NCBI GenBank assembly: GCA_902464175.1
Contig: CABQHZ010000045.1
Location: 1 to 12,824, forward strand
Source of the DNA: an uncultured Collinsella sp.
GTDB taxonomy: Bacteria > Actinomycetota > Coriobacteriia > Coriobacteriales > Coriobacteriaceae
Direction of reading: 5' to 3'
Length of the DNA stretch: 12,824 bases
Shown here in pieces: positions 5,817-12,824 of this stretch (its first letter is position 1; each line of letters opens with the position of its first letter). The translations under genes and the position numbers were made by a program. The notes beneath the pieces were generated by a model, which saw only the letters and a list, made by a program, of their open reading frames with translations, searched no databases and was not told the DNA's origin.

Positions 5817-7259
5817 ATGGACCAGACCGTACCCGCATACGCCGCCGAGGTGGCCGATTACGGGCGCAGCCGCGACCCCGAGCCGGGTGAGGGCGCGCTC
5901 GTAAAGAACGTGCGTCCCGAATCGCCCGCGTGGGATGTGGGTATCGAGCCGGGCATGCGCGTGCTCACGGTTAACGGTGAGCAGCTTACCGACATGATTG
6001 TGTGGCTCTGGGAGGCCGACGATGATACCGTCGACCTCGAGGTTTTCGACCCGCGCGACGGCACCGTCACCCCCGTCGAGCTCGACCGCTTTCCCGGCGA
6101 GGATTGGGGTTTGGAGTTCGATGGCCCCATCTTCGACGGCATGCGTACCTGCGTCAACGCCTGCGTGTTCTGCTTTATGACCATGCTCCCCAAGGGCGGC
6201 CGCTCCACGCTCTATATTCGCGACGACGACTATCGCCTAAGCTTTTTGCAAGGCAACTTTGTCACGCTTACGAACCTCACCGACGAGGACGTGCAAAACG
6301 TCATCCAGCGCAACATGAGTCCCATGAACGTGTCGGTCCACGCTGTGAGCCCCGACGTCCGCCGTCGTATGATGGGCCGTAACGCCCAGCGAGGCATGGA
6401 TGTACTCGAGACCATCATGGCCGCCGGCATCGAGATTCACGCGCAGATCGTGTTGTGCCCCGGCATGAACGACGGCGAGGAGCTGGAAAAGACCCTGCGC
6501 TTTTGCGAGGAGCATGAGCAAATCACAAGCCTGGGCATTGTGCCGCTCGGTTTTACCAAACACCAAAACCGCTTTAGCTGGTCCTACAGCGACAAGCCCG
6601 AGCTAGCGCGCGAGACCATTGCCATGATCCGTCCCTACCAGGATCGTGCCTACGGACGCTTTGGCCGCCACACCTTCCAGATGAGCGACGAGTTCTATCT
6701 GGACGCCGGCATCGATCCTCCCGAGGCGGACTTTTACGACGGTTACCCGCAGTACTACGACGGCATCGGCATGATCCGCTCGTATCTAGACGAGACCGAC
6801 GACGTGCTTGCCGCCGATACCGAGCGACTGGCCCGCGTCCGCGAGGCCATCGCCGCACGCAGCCAGCACCTGCTGTGCCTCTCCGGCGCCAGCGCGCGCG
6901 ACACCGTGGCACGCTTTGTGGAGTCGCCGCATGGTCTCGACGGCACCGTCACGGCCATCAAGAACCGCTACTTTGGCGGCAACGTGGACGTGACCGGCCT
7001 CATCGTCGCGAGCGATATCCTGGAGCAGCTGCCACAAGACCTGTCCGGGGTTATGCTCTTTGTGCCTAAGCTCATGTTCAACGCTGACGGCATGACGCTT
7101 GACGAGTATCATCGTGACGATTTACTCGCAAGCCTTACCAGTCGCGGCGCCGAGGTTCATGTGGTATCGACCATGCCGCATGAGCTGCTCGATACCCTGG
7201 AGCACATCCTTGGCATTGTGCCTGCCGACTCTACTAATTCCACTGACCCTACCCATTAA
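5817..7259 (+). CDS. DUF512 family protein with PDZ-like and radical-SAM-like Fe-S regions
   Basis: A 480-residue protein of a conserved, functionally uncharacterised family. Residues about 25-90 look like a PDZ domain (VKNVRPESPAWDVGIEPG, then VLTVNG). A CX3CX2C motif follows at C112, C116 and C119, the spacing of radical SAM enzymes, so a [4Fe-4S] cluster and S-adenosylmethionine use are likely but unproven. Further family blocks are MNVSVHAVSP, PLGFTKHQNRF (about 243-253) and, in the C-terminal DUF512 part, YFGGNVDVTGL (about 385-395). The ATG at 5817 is 2 bases after the ispH stop; AAGGAG at 5797-5802 lies 14 bases upstream. der follows after 10 bases. The association with der suggests, without showing, a role near the ribosome. 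No substrate can be named. Confidence 0.88.
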   Translation: MDQTVPAYAAEVADYGRSRDPEPGEGALVKNVRPESPAWDVGIEPGMRVLTVNGEQLTDMIVWLWEADDDTVDLEVFDPRDGTVTPVELDRFPGEDWGLEFDGPIFDGMRTCVNACVFCFMTMLPKGGRSTLYIRDDDYRLSFLQGNFVTLTNLTDEDVQNVIQRNMSPMNVSVHAVSPDVRRRMMGRNAQRGMDVLETIMAAGIEIHAQIVLCPGMNDGEELEKTLRFCEEHEQITSLGIVPLGFTKHQNRFSWSYSDKPELARETIAMIRPYQDRAYGRFGRHTFQMSDEFYLDAGIDPPEADFYDGYPQYYDGIGMIRSYLDETDDVLAADTERLARVREAIAARSQHLLCLSGASARDTVARFVESPHGLDGTVTAIKNRYFGGNVDVTGLIVASDILEQLPQDLSGVMLFVPKLMFNADGMTLDEYHRDDLLASLTSRGAEVHVVSTMPHELLDTLEHILGIVPADSTNSTDPTH

Positions 7260-7265
7260 AGGAGA
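7258..7265 (+). promoter_or_regulatory. Ribosome binding site for der, overlapping the preceding stop
   Basis: AAAGGAGA overlaps the TAA at 7257-7259 and ends 4 bases before the ATG at 7270. The der frame is open upstream into the DUF512 gene, and this site decides the start. Confidence 0.8.
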
Positions 7266-7269
7266 GCAG

Positions 7270-8604
7270 ATGAAACCTATCGTCGCCGTCGTCGGACGCC
7301 CCAACGTGGGCAAGTCCACGCTCGTTAACCGCCTGGCCCAGACCTCGGACGCCATCGTCCACGAGTCCCGCGGCGTCACGCGCGACCGCTCGTATCACAC
7401 GGCCGATTGGAACGGTCGTGAGTTCACCATCGTCGACACGGGCGGTATCGAGCCGCTCAAGAGCGACGATGTCTTTGCCACGTCCATCCGCGACCAGGCG
7501 CTCGCCGCCGCCGAGGAAGCCGCCGTCATCCTGTTTGTGGTCGACGGCCGCACCGGCGTCACCGAGGAGGACGAGTCGGTCGCCCGCATGCTCAAGCGCT
7601 CCGACAAGCCGGTCTTTCTGCTGGTGAACAAGCTCGACAACCCCGATCGCGAGAACGACAGCATCTGGGAGTTCTATTCCCTCGGCATCGGCGAGCCCAC
7701 GCCGCTCTCGGCCCTGCACGGCCACGGCACGGGCGACCTGCTCGACGACATCGTGGCCCTGTTGCCCGAGGAGGAGGACGAAGTCGCCGACGAGTTCCCA
7801 GATGCACTGAACGTGGCCATCATCGGCCGCCCCAACGCCGGTAAGTCCTCGCTGTTCAACCGCATCCTGGGCGCCGATCGCTCCATCGTCTCGAACATCG
7901 CCGGCACCACGCGCGACGCCATCGACACGGTCGTCGAGCGCGATGGCAAGCACTACCGCATGGTCGACACCGCGGGCATTCGCAAGAAGAGCACCGTGTA
8001 CGAGAACATCGAGTACTACTCCATGGTCCGCGGCCTGCGTGCCATCGACCGCGCCGACGTGGCGCTGCTCGTCGTCGATGCCTCCGTGGGCGTCACCGAG
8101 CAGGACCAGAAGGTCATGGGCTTGGCCATCGAGCGCGGCTGCGCCATCGTGGTTCTGCTCAACAAGTGGGACCTGCTCGACGACGATCGCAAGCGCGAGG
8201 CCTGCATGGAGACCGTCGACCGCCGTCTAGGCGTCATGGCTCCCTGGGCTCAGTACCTGCGCATCTCGGCCCTGACCGGTCGCAGCGTCGAGAAGATCTG
8301 GGCGATGGTCGAGGCTGCCGAAAAGACGCGCTCGCAAAAGATCACCACCTCGCGCCTCAACACGTTCCTCACCGACCTGCGCGAGTTTGGCCACACCGTG
8401 GTGGACGGCAAGCGTCGCCTGCGCATGCACTACGTGACCCAGACTGGAGTCAACCCGCCGACGTTTACGTTCTTCGTCAACCACAGCGACCTGGTCAACG
8501 ACACCTACCAGCGCTACGTGGAGAACCGTATGCGCTCGACCTTCGATTTTTCCGGCACGCCCATTCGACTCTTCTTTAGGAAGAAGGAGCAAAAGGATGC
8601 ATAA
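7270..8604 (+). CDS. der: Ribosome biogenesis GTPase Der (EngA)
   Basis: A 444-residue protein with two tandem GTPase domains and a C-terminal KH-like domain, required for maturation of the 50S subunit. Domain 1 has the P-loop GRPNVGKST (9-17), DTGG (56-59) and NKLD (120-123). Domain 2 has GRPNAGKSS (186-194), DTAG (234-237) and NKWD (298-301). The KH-like region covers about 355-440 and ends in the family pattern GTPIRLFFRKKE. An acidic linker joins the two G domains at about 166-178. All nucleotide-binding motifs are intact and the length is normal. The last 8 bases overlap the start of plsY, so the two are translationally coupled. Confidence 0.97.
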   Translation: MKPIVAVVGRPNVGKSTLVNRLAQTSDAIVHESRGVTRDRSYHTADWNGREFTIVDTGGIEPLKSDDVFATSIRDQALAAAEEAAVILFVVDGRTGVTEEDESVARMLKRSDKPVFLLVNKLDNPDRENDSIWEFYSLGIGEPTPLSALHGHGTGDLLDDIVALLPEEEDEVADEFPDALNVAIIGRPNAGKSSLFNRILGADRSIVSNIAGTTRDAIDTVVERDGKHYRMVDTAGIRKKSTVYENIEYYSMVRGLRAIDRADVALLVVDASVGVTEQDQKVMGLAIERGCAIVVLLNKWDLLDDDRKREACMETVDRRLGVMAPWAQYLRISALTGRSVEKIWAMVEAAEKTRSQKITTSRLNTFLTDLREFGHTVVDGKRRLRMHYVTQTGVNPPTFTFFVNHSDLVNDTYQRYVENRMRSTFDFSGTPIRLFFRKKEQKDA

Positions 8605-9280
8605 TCCGATTCTGCTGACCGCCATCTGCGCCGTGGTCTCGTTCTTTATCGGAGCGATTCCGTTTGGCCTGATCCTGGGCCGCGTGTTCAACCACACCGA
8701 CATTCGCAAGGCGGGCTCCGGCAACATCGGCACCACCAACGCCCTGCGCGTAGCCGGCCCCAAGGTAGCCGCGCTCACGCTGCTGCTCGACTGCCTTAAG
8801 GGCGCCATCTGCGTCCTTATCGCCCGTCCGCTCATCGCGGGCGTGGGCTACGGCTTCCCTGTGAGCATCATGGCGCCTGGAGCCCCCGGCGACTGGATGC
8901 TCGGCGTCATCTGCCTGGCTGCCGTGTGGGGCCACATCTTCTCGCCCTACCTCAACTTCCATGGCGGCAAGGGTATCGCCGTGGGCTTGGGTGTCATCCT
9001 CGCCTGGTACTGGCCCATTGGCCTGTCGCTGCTGGGCATGTTTATCATGGCCGTTGCCATCACCAAATACGTGTCGGTGGGCTCACTTGCCGCCGCCATC
9101 GGTCTTCCCATCGCCTCTTGTGCGGTCTTTCCGTACAGCAGCCTGGTCCTCAAGTTTTGCATGGCGCTGATCGGCATCACCGTGGTGTGGGCCCATCGTG
9201 CGAACATCAAAAAGCTCATGGCCGGTAAGGAGTCCAAGCTCTCGTTTACCAAGCGCGTCACCGAGCCCGACGATAAATAG
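8597..9280 (+). CDS. plsY: Acyl-phosphate:glycerol-3-phosphate acyltransferase PlsY
   Basis: A 227-residue integral membrane enzyme that moves an acyl group from acyl-phosphate to glycerol-3-phosphate, giving lysophosphatidic acid. All three family motifs are present: GSGNIGTTNALR at 40-51, FHGGKG around K125, and HRANIKKLMAGKE starting at H200. Several hydrophobic segments separate them, consistent with the family's seven-helix fold. A loop of about 20 residues rich in Gly/Pro lies at about 81-99. The gene starts 8 bases inside der, with AAGGAG at 8584-8589 as ribosome binding site. gpsA, which makes its glycerol-3-phosphate substrate, starts 9 bases after it. The acyl-phosphate-making PlsX is not in the window. 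Confidence 0.96.
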   Translation: MHNPILLTAICAVVSFFIGAIPFGLILGRVFNHTDIRKAGSGNIGTTNALRVAGPKVAALTLLLDCLKGAICVLIARPLIAGVGYGFPVSIMAPGAPGDWMLGVICLAAVWGHIFSPYLNFHGGKGIAVGLGVILAWYWPIGLSLLGMFIMAVAITKYVSVGSLAAAIGLPIASCAVFPYSSLVLKFCMALIGITVVWAHRANIKKLMAGKESKLSFTKRVTEPDDK

Positions 9281-9289
9281 GAGAGAGTC

Positions 9290-10297
9290 ATGAATGTTGC
9301 GCTGATTGGCTCCGGCTCCTGGGGAACCGCCGTCGCCGGCCTTGCCGCCGCGCGAGCCGAGCACGTGACCATGTGGGCCCATAGCGAGCAGACGGCCGCC
9401 GGCATTAGCGGCGATCATCGCAATCCCCGCTATCTGGTGGACTACGTGCTGCCGGAAAACGTTGTCGCCACGACGGACTTGGCCAGTGCGCTCGACGGCG
9501 CCGAGGCCATCATCTTTGCCGTGCCTTCGACGCACCTGCGCGACGTCTGCCACCAGGCTGCACCGTTCGTGGCGGACGAGACGCCGGTGCTGTGCCTCAC
9601 CAAGGGCATCGAGCCCGAGTCCGGCCTTCTCATGAGCGAGGTCATCGCCAGCGAGATCGGCAACGAGGCACGTGTTGCGGCGCTCTCGGGCCCCAACCAT
9701 GCCGAGGAAATCTGCCGCGGCGGGCTTTCTGCCGCCGTCATCGCCAGCGAAGACCCGCAGATAGGGGAGACCTTTAAGGAGCTGCTGCTTTCCACGGCCT
9801 TCCGCATCTACCTATCGCAGGACATGACCGGCGTCGAGGTTTGCGGCGCCATGAAGAACGTTATCGCCATCGTATGCGGCATCTCCGCGGGCTCGGGCGC
9901 GGGCGACAACACACTTGCCCTCATCATGACGCGCGGCTTGGCCGAGATCAGCCGTCTGGTGCACGCCCGCGGCGGTCAAGCTATGACCTGCATGGGACTT
10001 GCCGGCATGGGCGACCTCATTGCCACCTGCACCTCGGAGCATTCGCGCAACCGTACCTTTGGCTACGAGTTTGCCCACGGCGTGTCGCTCGACGAGTACC
10101 AGACGCGCACGCATATGGTGGTGGAAGGCGCCGTCGCCGCCCGCAGCGTCAGCGAGCTCGCCCGTTCACTGGGCGTAGACATTCCGCTCACCTTTGCCGT
10201 GGAGCAAACGCTCTACAACGGTGTTACTTTGGATAGGGCGCTCGAGATTCTTACCGATCGCGTCCCCTCTCAAGAGTTCTACGGACTCACCGACTAG
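9290..10297 (+). CDS. gpsA: Glycerol-3-phosphate dehydrogenase [NAD(P)+]
   Basis: A 335-residue cytosolic enzyme that reduces dihydroxyacetone phosphate to sn-glycerol-3-phosphate for phospholipid synthesis. The N-terminal Rossmann fold has GSGSWGTA starting at G7. LTKGIE (K105), LSGPNHAEE (132-139) and GAMKN with the expected catalytic K189 follow, then the C-terminal helical domain with GMGDLIATCTSEHSRN and its expected substrate-binding arginine. Length and motifs are normal. GGAGAG at 9280-9285, overlapping the plsY stop, serves as ribosome binding site. Together with plsY immediately upstream it supplies lysophosphatidic acid, the substrate of the plsC-like enzyme in the same gene run. 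Confidence 0.97.
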   Translation: MNVALIGSGSWGTAVAGLAAARAEHVTMWAHSEQTAAGISGDHRNPRYLVDYVLPENVVATTDLASALDGAEAIIFAVPSTHLRDVCHQAAPFVADETPVLCLTKGIEPESGLLMSEVIASEIGNEARVAALSGPNHAEEICRGGLSAAVIASEDPQIGETFKELLLSTAFRIYLSQDMTGVEVCGAMKNVIAIVCGISAGSGAGDNTLALIMTRGLAEISRLVHARGGQAMTCMGLAGMGDLIATCTSEHSRNRTFGYEFAHGVSLDEYQTRTHMVVEGAVAARSVSELARSLGVDIPLTFAVEQTLYNGVTLDRALEILTDRVPSQEFYGLTD

Positions 10298-10315
10298 CGC
10301 AGAAAGGCTTCTACC

Positions 10316-10987
10316 ATGGGTTCCATCAAAATCGCTCCGTCCGTCCTTTCGGCCGATATGGCCAACCTCAAGGGAGAGCTCGACAAGATCGCCGGTGCCG
10401 ACTACGTGCACTTCGACGTTATGGACGGCCACTTTACCGGCAACCTCACCTTTGGCGTTGACATCCTCAAGGCCGTCAAGCGCTCCACCAACGTGCCGGT
10501 CGATGCGCACCTCATGGTGTCGAACCCCGACGAGACCGTCGATTGGTATGCCGACGCTGGTGCCGATATGATCACCGTGCACTACGAGGCTTCCACGCAC
10601 CTGCACCGCACGCTCACGCATCTGCAGCAGCGCGGCGTCAAGGCCGGCGTGGTACTCAACCCCGCCACCCCCGTGTGCGTACTCGAGAGCATCATCGACG
10701 TCGTCGATATGGTGCTGCTGATGAGCGTGAACCCTGGCTTTGGCGGCCAGAGCTTTATCCCGGGCACCATCGCAAAGCTTCACGAGCTCAAGGCCATGTG
10801 CGAGCGCCACGGCGTGTCGCCCCTGATTGAGGTCGACGGCGGCATCTCTTCCAAGAACATTGCCGAGGTCGTCAAGGCCGGCGCCAACGTGCTCGTGGCC
10901 GGCTCCGCCGTATTTAAGTCCGAAGATCCCGCCGCCGAGGTTGCGCTGCTGCAGAAGCTGGGCAACGAGGCAGCACAGGAGGCATAA
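10316..10987 (+). CDS. rpe: Ribulose-phosphate 3-epimerase
   Basis: A 223-residue TIM-barrel enzyme that interconverts ribulose 5-phosphate and xylulose 5-phosphate in the pentose phosphate pathway. The family start APSVLSADMANL is at 7-18. The metal and acid-base residues are H32 and D34 in VHFDVMDGHF, H65 in DAHLMV, and D174 in EVDGGI. The phosphate-binding loops MSVNPGFGGQSF and VLVAGSAVF are also clear. The gene follows gpsA by 18 bases with AGAAAGG as a moderate ribosome binding site, and the cysteine desulfurase gene starts 6 bases after its stop. Metabolically it has no evident link to either neighbour, so this is probably simple co-expression. Confidence 0.96.
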   Translation: MGSIKIAPSVLSADMANLKGELDKIAGADYVHFDVMDGHFTGNLTFGVDILKAVKRSTNVPVDAHLMVSNPDETVDWYADAGADMITVHYEASTHLHRTLTHLQQRGVKAGVVLNPATPVCVLESIIDVVDMVLLMSVNPGFGGQSFIPGTIAKLHELKAMCERHGVSPLIEVDGGISSKNIAEVVKAGANVLVAGSAVFKSEDPAAEVALLQKLGNEAAQEA

Positions 10988-10993
10988 ACCCTT

Positions 10994-12172
10994 ATGACCG
11001 CAGGTCAAAACCGCATACCCGTGAATCTTGACTACGCCGCCTCGACGCCTATGCGCGCCGAGGCGCGCCTTGCGCAGCGTGAGTACGACGATAGCGAGCT
11101 TGCAGGCGTCAACCCCAACTCGCTGCACTCGCTCGGCCGCAAGGCCGCCGCGCGCCTGGAGGTTGCCCGTCGCGAGATTGCCCATAGCTTTGGCGCACGC
11201 GTCCGCCCGTCCGAGATCGTCCTGACCAACGGCGGCACCGAAGCCAACCAGCTGGCGCTGCTCGGTCTTGCCGAGGGCGCCCGCCAGCGCGACCGTAAGC
11301 GTAACCGCGTGATCGTATCTGCCATCGAACACGATTCGATTCTGGACAACCTGCCGCTGCTGCGCGCCGCCGGCTTTTCCGTCGACCTGGTGCAGCCCTG
11401 CCGCGCGGGCTACATTGAGCCTGCCGCGCTGAGCGACTTGCTCGGCGACGACGTCGCGCTCGTGAGCATCATGGTTGCCAACAACGAGACCGGCGTGGTG
11501 CAGCCCATCCGCGAGCTTGCCGCTGCCGCACACGCCGCCGGCGCCCTGTTCCACACCGATGCCATCCAGGGCTATCTGCATATTCCGCTCGATGTCACCG
11601 AGCTGGGAGTTGACGCCATGACCGTTGCCGCGCACAAGATCGGTGGCCCCGTGGCATCTGGCGCACTCTACCTTAAGAGCCGCACGCCGCTGCGCCCGCG
11701 CATCTTCGGCGGCGGACAGGAGGCCGGTCGTCGTGCCGGCACGCAGGACTTGCGTACACAGCTGGCTTTTGCCGCTGCCGCTTCCGCGCTGTTGCCGAAT
11801 GTTGCCCAGGAGCGCACAACGCTGCAGGCCTTATCCGACAAGCTCTACGCCACGCTTACGGCTCATCCGCGTATTCATGCCACCATGGGCGACTACGCAC
11901 AGGCCGATCGCCTACCGGGCATGGTGTCGATCTACGTTGACGGCATGGACTCCGAGGAGCTCATCGTCAAGCTCGATGCCGCCGGCTTTGAGGTTTCGGC
12001 CGGCTCGGCGTGCTCGAGCGGCAGCATGGACCCGAGCCATGTGCTCAGCGCCATGGGCATCGGTCGCGAGCAGGCGCTGGGCGCGCTGCGCATCTCGTTC
12101 GATGACCGTGTGAACCCTGCCGACCTGGATGAGTTCGCCCAGGCGCTGCTCTCGATCGTGGGTGCCGCATGA
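10994..12172 (+). CDS. NifS/IscS-type cysteine desulfurase
   Basis: A 392-residue class V aminotransferase-fold enzyme that uses PLP to take sulfur from cysteine, forming a persulfide for Fe-S clusters or tRNA thiolation. Signature elements are LDYAASTP near the start, TNGGTEAN, H113 in SAIEHDSIL, D189 and Q192 in HTDAIQ, the PLP lysine K215 in AAHKIGGP, RRAGTQD, and the catalytic C340 in SAGSACSSGSMDPSHVL. The longer cysteine loop fits class I (NifS/IscS) rather than SufS. AGGAGG at 10977-10982 is the ribosome binding site. No scaffold (iscU/nifU) or tRNA thiolase gene is in the window, so its acceptor is unknown, and I leave the symbol blank because iscS and nifS cannot be told apart here. 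Confidence 0.94.
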   Translation: MTAGQNRIPVNLDYAASTPMRAEARLAQREYDDSELAGVNPNSLHSLGRKAAARLEVARREIAHSFGARVRPSEIVLTNGGTEANQLALLGLAEGARQRDRKRNRVIVSAIEHDSILDNLPLLRAAGFSVDLVQPCRAGYIEPAALSDLLGDDVALVSIMVANNETGVVQPIRELAAAAHAAGALFHTDAIQGYLHIPLDVTELGVDAMTVAAHKIGGPVASGALYLKSRTPLRPRIFGGGQEAGRRAGTQDLRTQLAFAAAASALLPNVAQERTTLQALSDKLYATLTAHPRIHATMGDYAQADRLPGMVSIYVDGMDSEELIVKLDAAGFEVSAGSACSSGSMDPSHVLSAMGIGREQALGALRISFDDRVNPADLDEFAQALLSIVGAA

Positions 12173-12824
12173 TCGTCGCCGAGCTTGAGCGCGCGCTGCT
12201 GGCACGCTATCACAAGGCGGACGCCGAGGGCTGGGATCATGTAGGGCTCTCCGTGGGAGATCCCGCTGCCGAGATCACCGGCGTTGCCTGCGCACTCGAT
12301 GCGACCGAGGCTAATGTTCGCCGCGCACAAGAAGCCGGTGCCAACGTGCTGCTGACGCATCATCCCGTCTATATCAAGGCGCCCGAGGCGTTTTGTCCGT
12401 CGGATTCCGCACGCCCCCAGTGCAGCGCGGCCCTCTACGAGGCGGCTCGCTGCGGGGTGAGCATTATCTCGCTCCACACCAACCTGGACCGCTCGCACGA
12501 GGTGCGCACCTGCCTGAGCAACCTGCTAAACGCCGTGCCCGTGAGCTCGCTGGAGTACGTGGACGACCCCGAGGCCTGCGGCCTGGGAGCCCTTGCGACG
12601 CTCAACGATCCCTGCAGCCTGGGCGACCTTGCCGCGCGCGCCGCCACGGCGTTTGGCAGCGACCCGCGCGTATGGGGCGAGGCCGATCACCCGTGCCGCA
12701 CCGTTGCCATTTTGGGTGGCTCCCTGGGCGACTTTGGAGAACTTGCCATCGCCGCGGGCTCAGATGTTGTCGTGACGGGCGAGGCGGGCTACCACGTGGC
12801 GCAAGACCTTGCCTTGCGCGGGCT
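12169..12824 (+). CDS. Nif3-family (NIF3/YqfO-like) dinuclear metal protein, cut by window end
   Basis: An open frame starts at the ATG at 12169 and runs off the window after 218 codons. It overlaps the cysteine desulfurase stop by 4 bases (ATGA), a standard coupling arrangement. Family features are GWDHVGLSVGD (21-31), the metal-binding THHPVY (63-68) with H64 and H65, and SLHTNLD (101-107) with D107. At the cut end, VVVTGEAGYHVAQDLALRG matches the region that leads to the remaining metal ligands. Members form toroidal oligomers with two metal ions per site. They are often annotated as GTP cyclohydrolase I type 2, but their general role is not settled. Whether the YqfO-type PII-like insertion exists cannot be excluded, although the spacing seen so far suggests the short form. 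Confidence 0.92.
   Translation, partial: MIVAELERALLARYHKADAEGWDHVGLSVGDPAAEITGVACALDATEANVRRAQEAGANVLLTHHPVYIKAPEAFCPSDSARPQCSAALYEAARCGVSIISLHTNLDRSHEVRTCLSNLLNAVPVSSLEYVDDPEACGLGALATLNDPCSLGDLAARAATAFGSDPRVWGEADHPCRTVAILGGSLGDFGELAIAAGSDVVVTGEAGYHVAQDLALRG

Noticed and set aside
4909..5838. A 309-codon - strand frame mirroring ispH
   Set aside because: It coincides with ispH almost exactly and is rich in Gly, Ala, His and Asp in the manner of reverse-complement shadows; no family motif is present.
7099..7269. 5' extension of der into the DUF512 gene
   Set aside because: AAAGGAGA before the ATG at 7270 and the family's usual N-terminus (P-loop at residue 9) fix the start.
10166..11635. 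A 489-codon open frame on the - strand across gpsA, rpe and the cysteine desulfurase gene
   Set aside because: It lies opposite three complete, motif-verified genes. Long antisense frames are expected when third positions are mostly G or C, and the translation has no recognisable domain.
1..12824. CRISPR array, insertion sequence, prophage, defence system, tRNA or rRNA
   Set aside because: No repeat-spacer pattern, transposase, inverted terminal repeat, integrase or structural RNA sequence was seen; almost the whole window is explained by housekeeping genes.

Overview
The window is a GC-rich bacterial chromosome segment with fourteen protein-coding genes, all on the + strand, most separated by under 25 bases or overlapping. 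Gene content and order (small site-2 protease, scpA, scpB, rluB, cmk, plsC, ispH, a DUF512 Fe-S protein, der, plsY, gpsA) are the housekeeping synteny I associate with Clostridia and Coriobacteriia. With the high GC, Phe codons often left as TTT, and actinobacterial-looking proteins, I infer a Coriobacteriia genome, probably Collinsella or a close relative. The genus rests on memory of the family, not on a search.

Layout: 1-143, tail of an unidentified membrane protein. 153-836, minimal M50 site-2 protease. 837-920, an 84-base spacer with a weak promoter candidate, a small hairpin and a perfect Shine-Dalgarno. 921-2473, scpA and scpB (SMC-ScpAB chromosome segregation). 2496-3425, rluB (rRNA pseudouridine synthase). 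3426-3493, a C/A-rich spacer. 3494-4180, cmk (CMP kinase). 4184-4912, plsC-like acyltransferase. 4915-5814, ispH (last step of the MEP isoprenoid pathway). 5817-7259, a PDZ/radical-SAM-like/DUF512 protein of unknown role. 7270-8604, der (double GTPase of 50S ribosome assembly). 8597-9280, plsY. 9290-10297, gpsA. 10316-10987, rpe. 10994-12172, a NifS/IscS-type cysteine desulfurase. 12169-12824 (cut by the window end), a Nif3-family protein. No spacer without a gene exceeds 84 bases.

The genes fall into themes. GpsA, PlsY and PlsC together convert dihydroxyacetone phosphate to phosphatidic acid, and Cmk supplies CDP/CTP needed downstream for CDP-diacylglycerol. IspH supplies isoprenoid units for carrier lipids. 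RluB and Der act on the 50S subunit. ScpAB act on the nucleoid. IspH and the DUF512 protein are Fe-S or likely Fe-S proteins, and the cysteine desulfurase can supply their sulfur. No intrinsic terminator was seen, so long polycistronic transcripts are likely, with a possible break or fresh start before scpA and before cmk.

I found no CRISPR, mobile element, RNA gene, defence island or evident new multi-gene system. The best leads are a Glu in place of the catalytic Asp in the PlsC-like HX4D motif, the uncharacterised DUF512 protein beside der, and the overlapping cysteine desulfurase-Nif3 pair.
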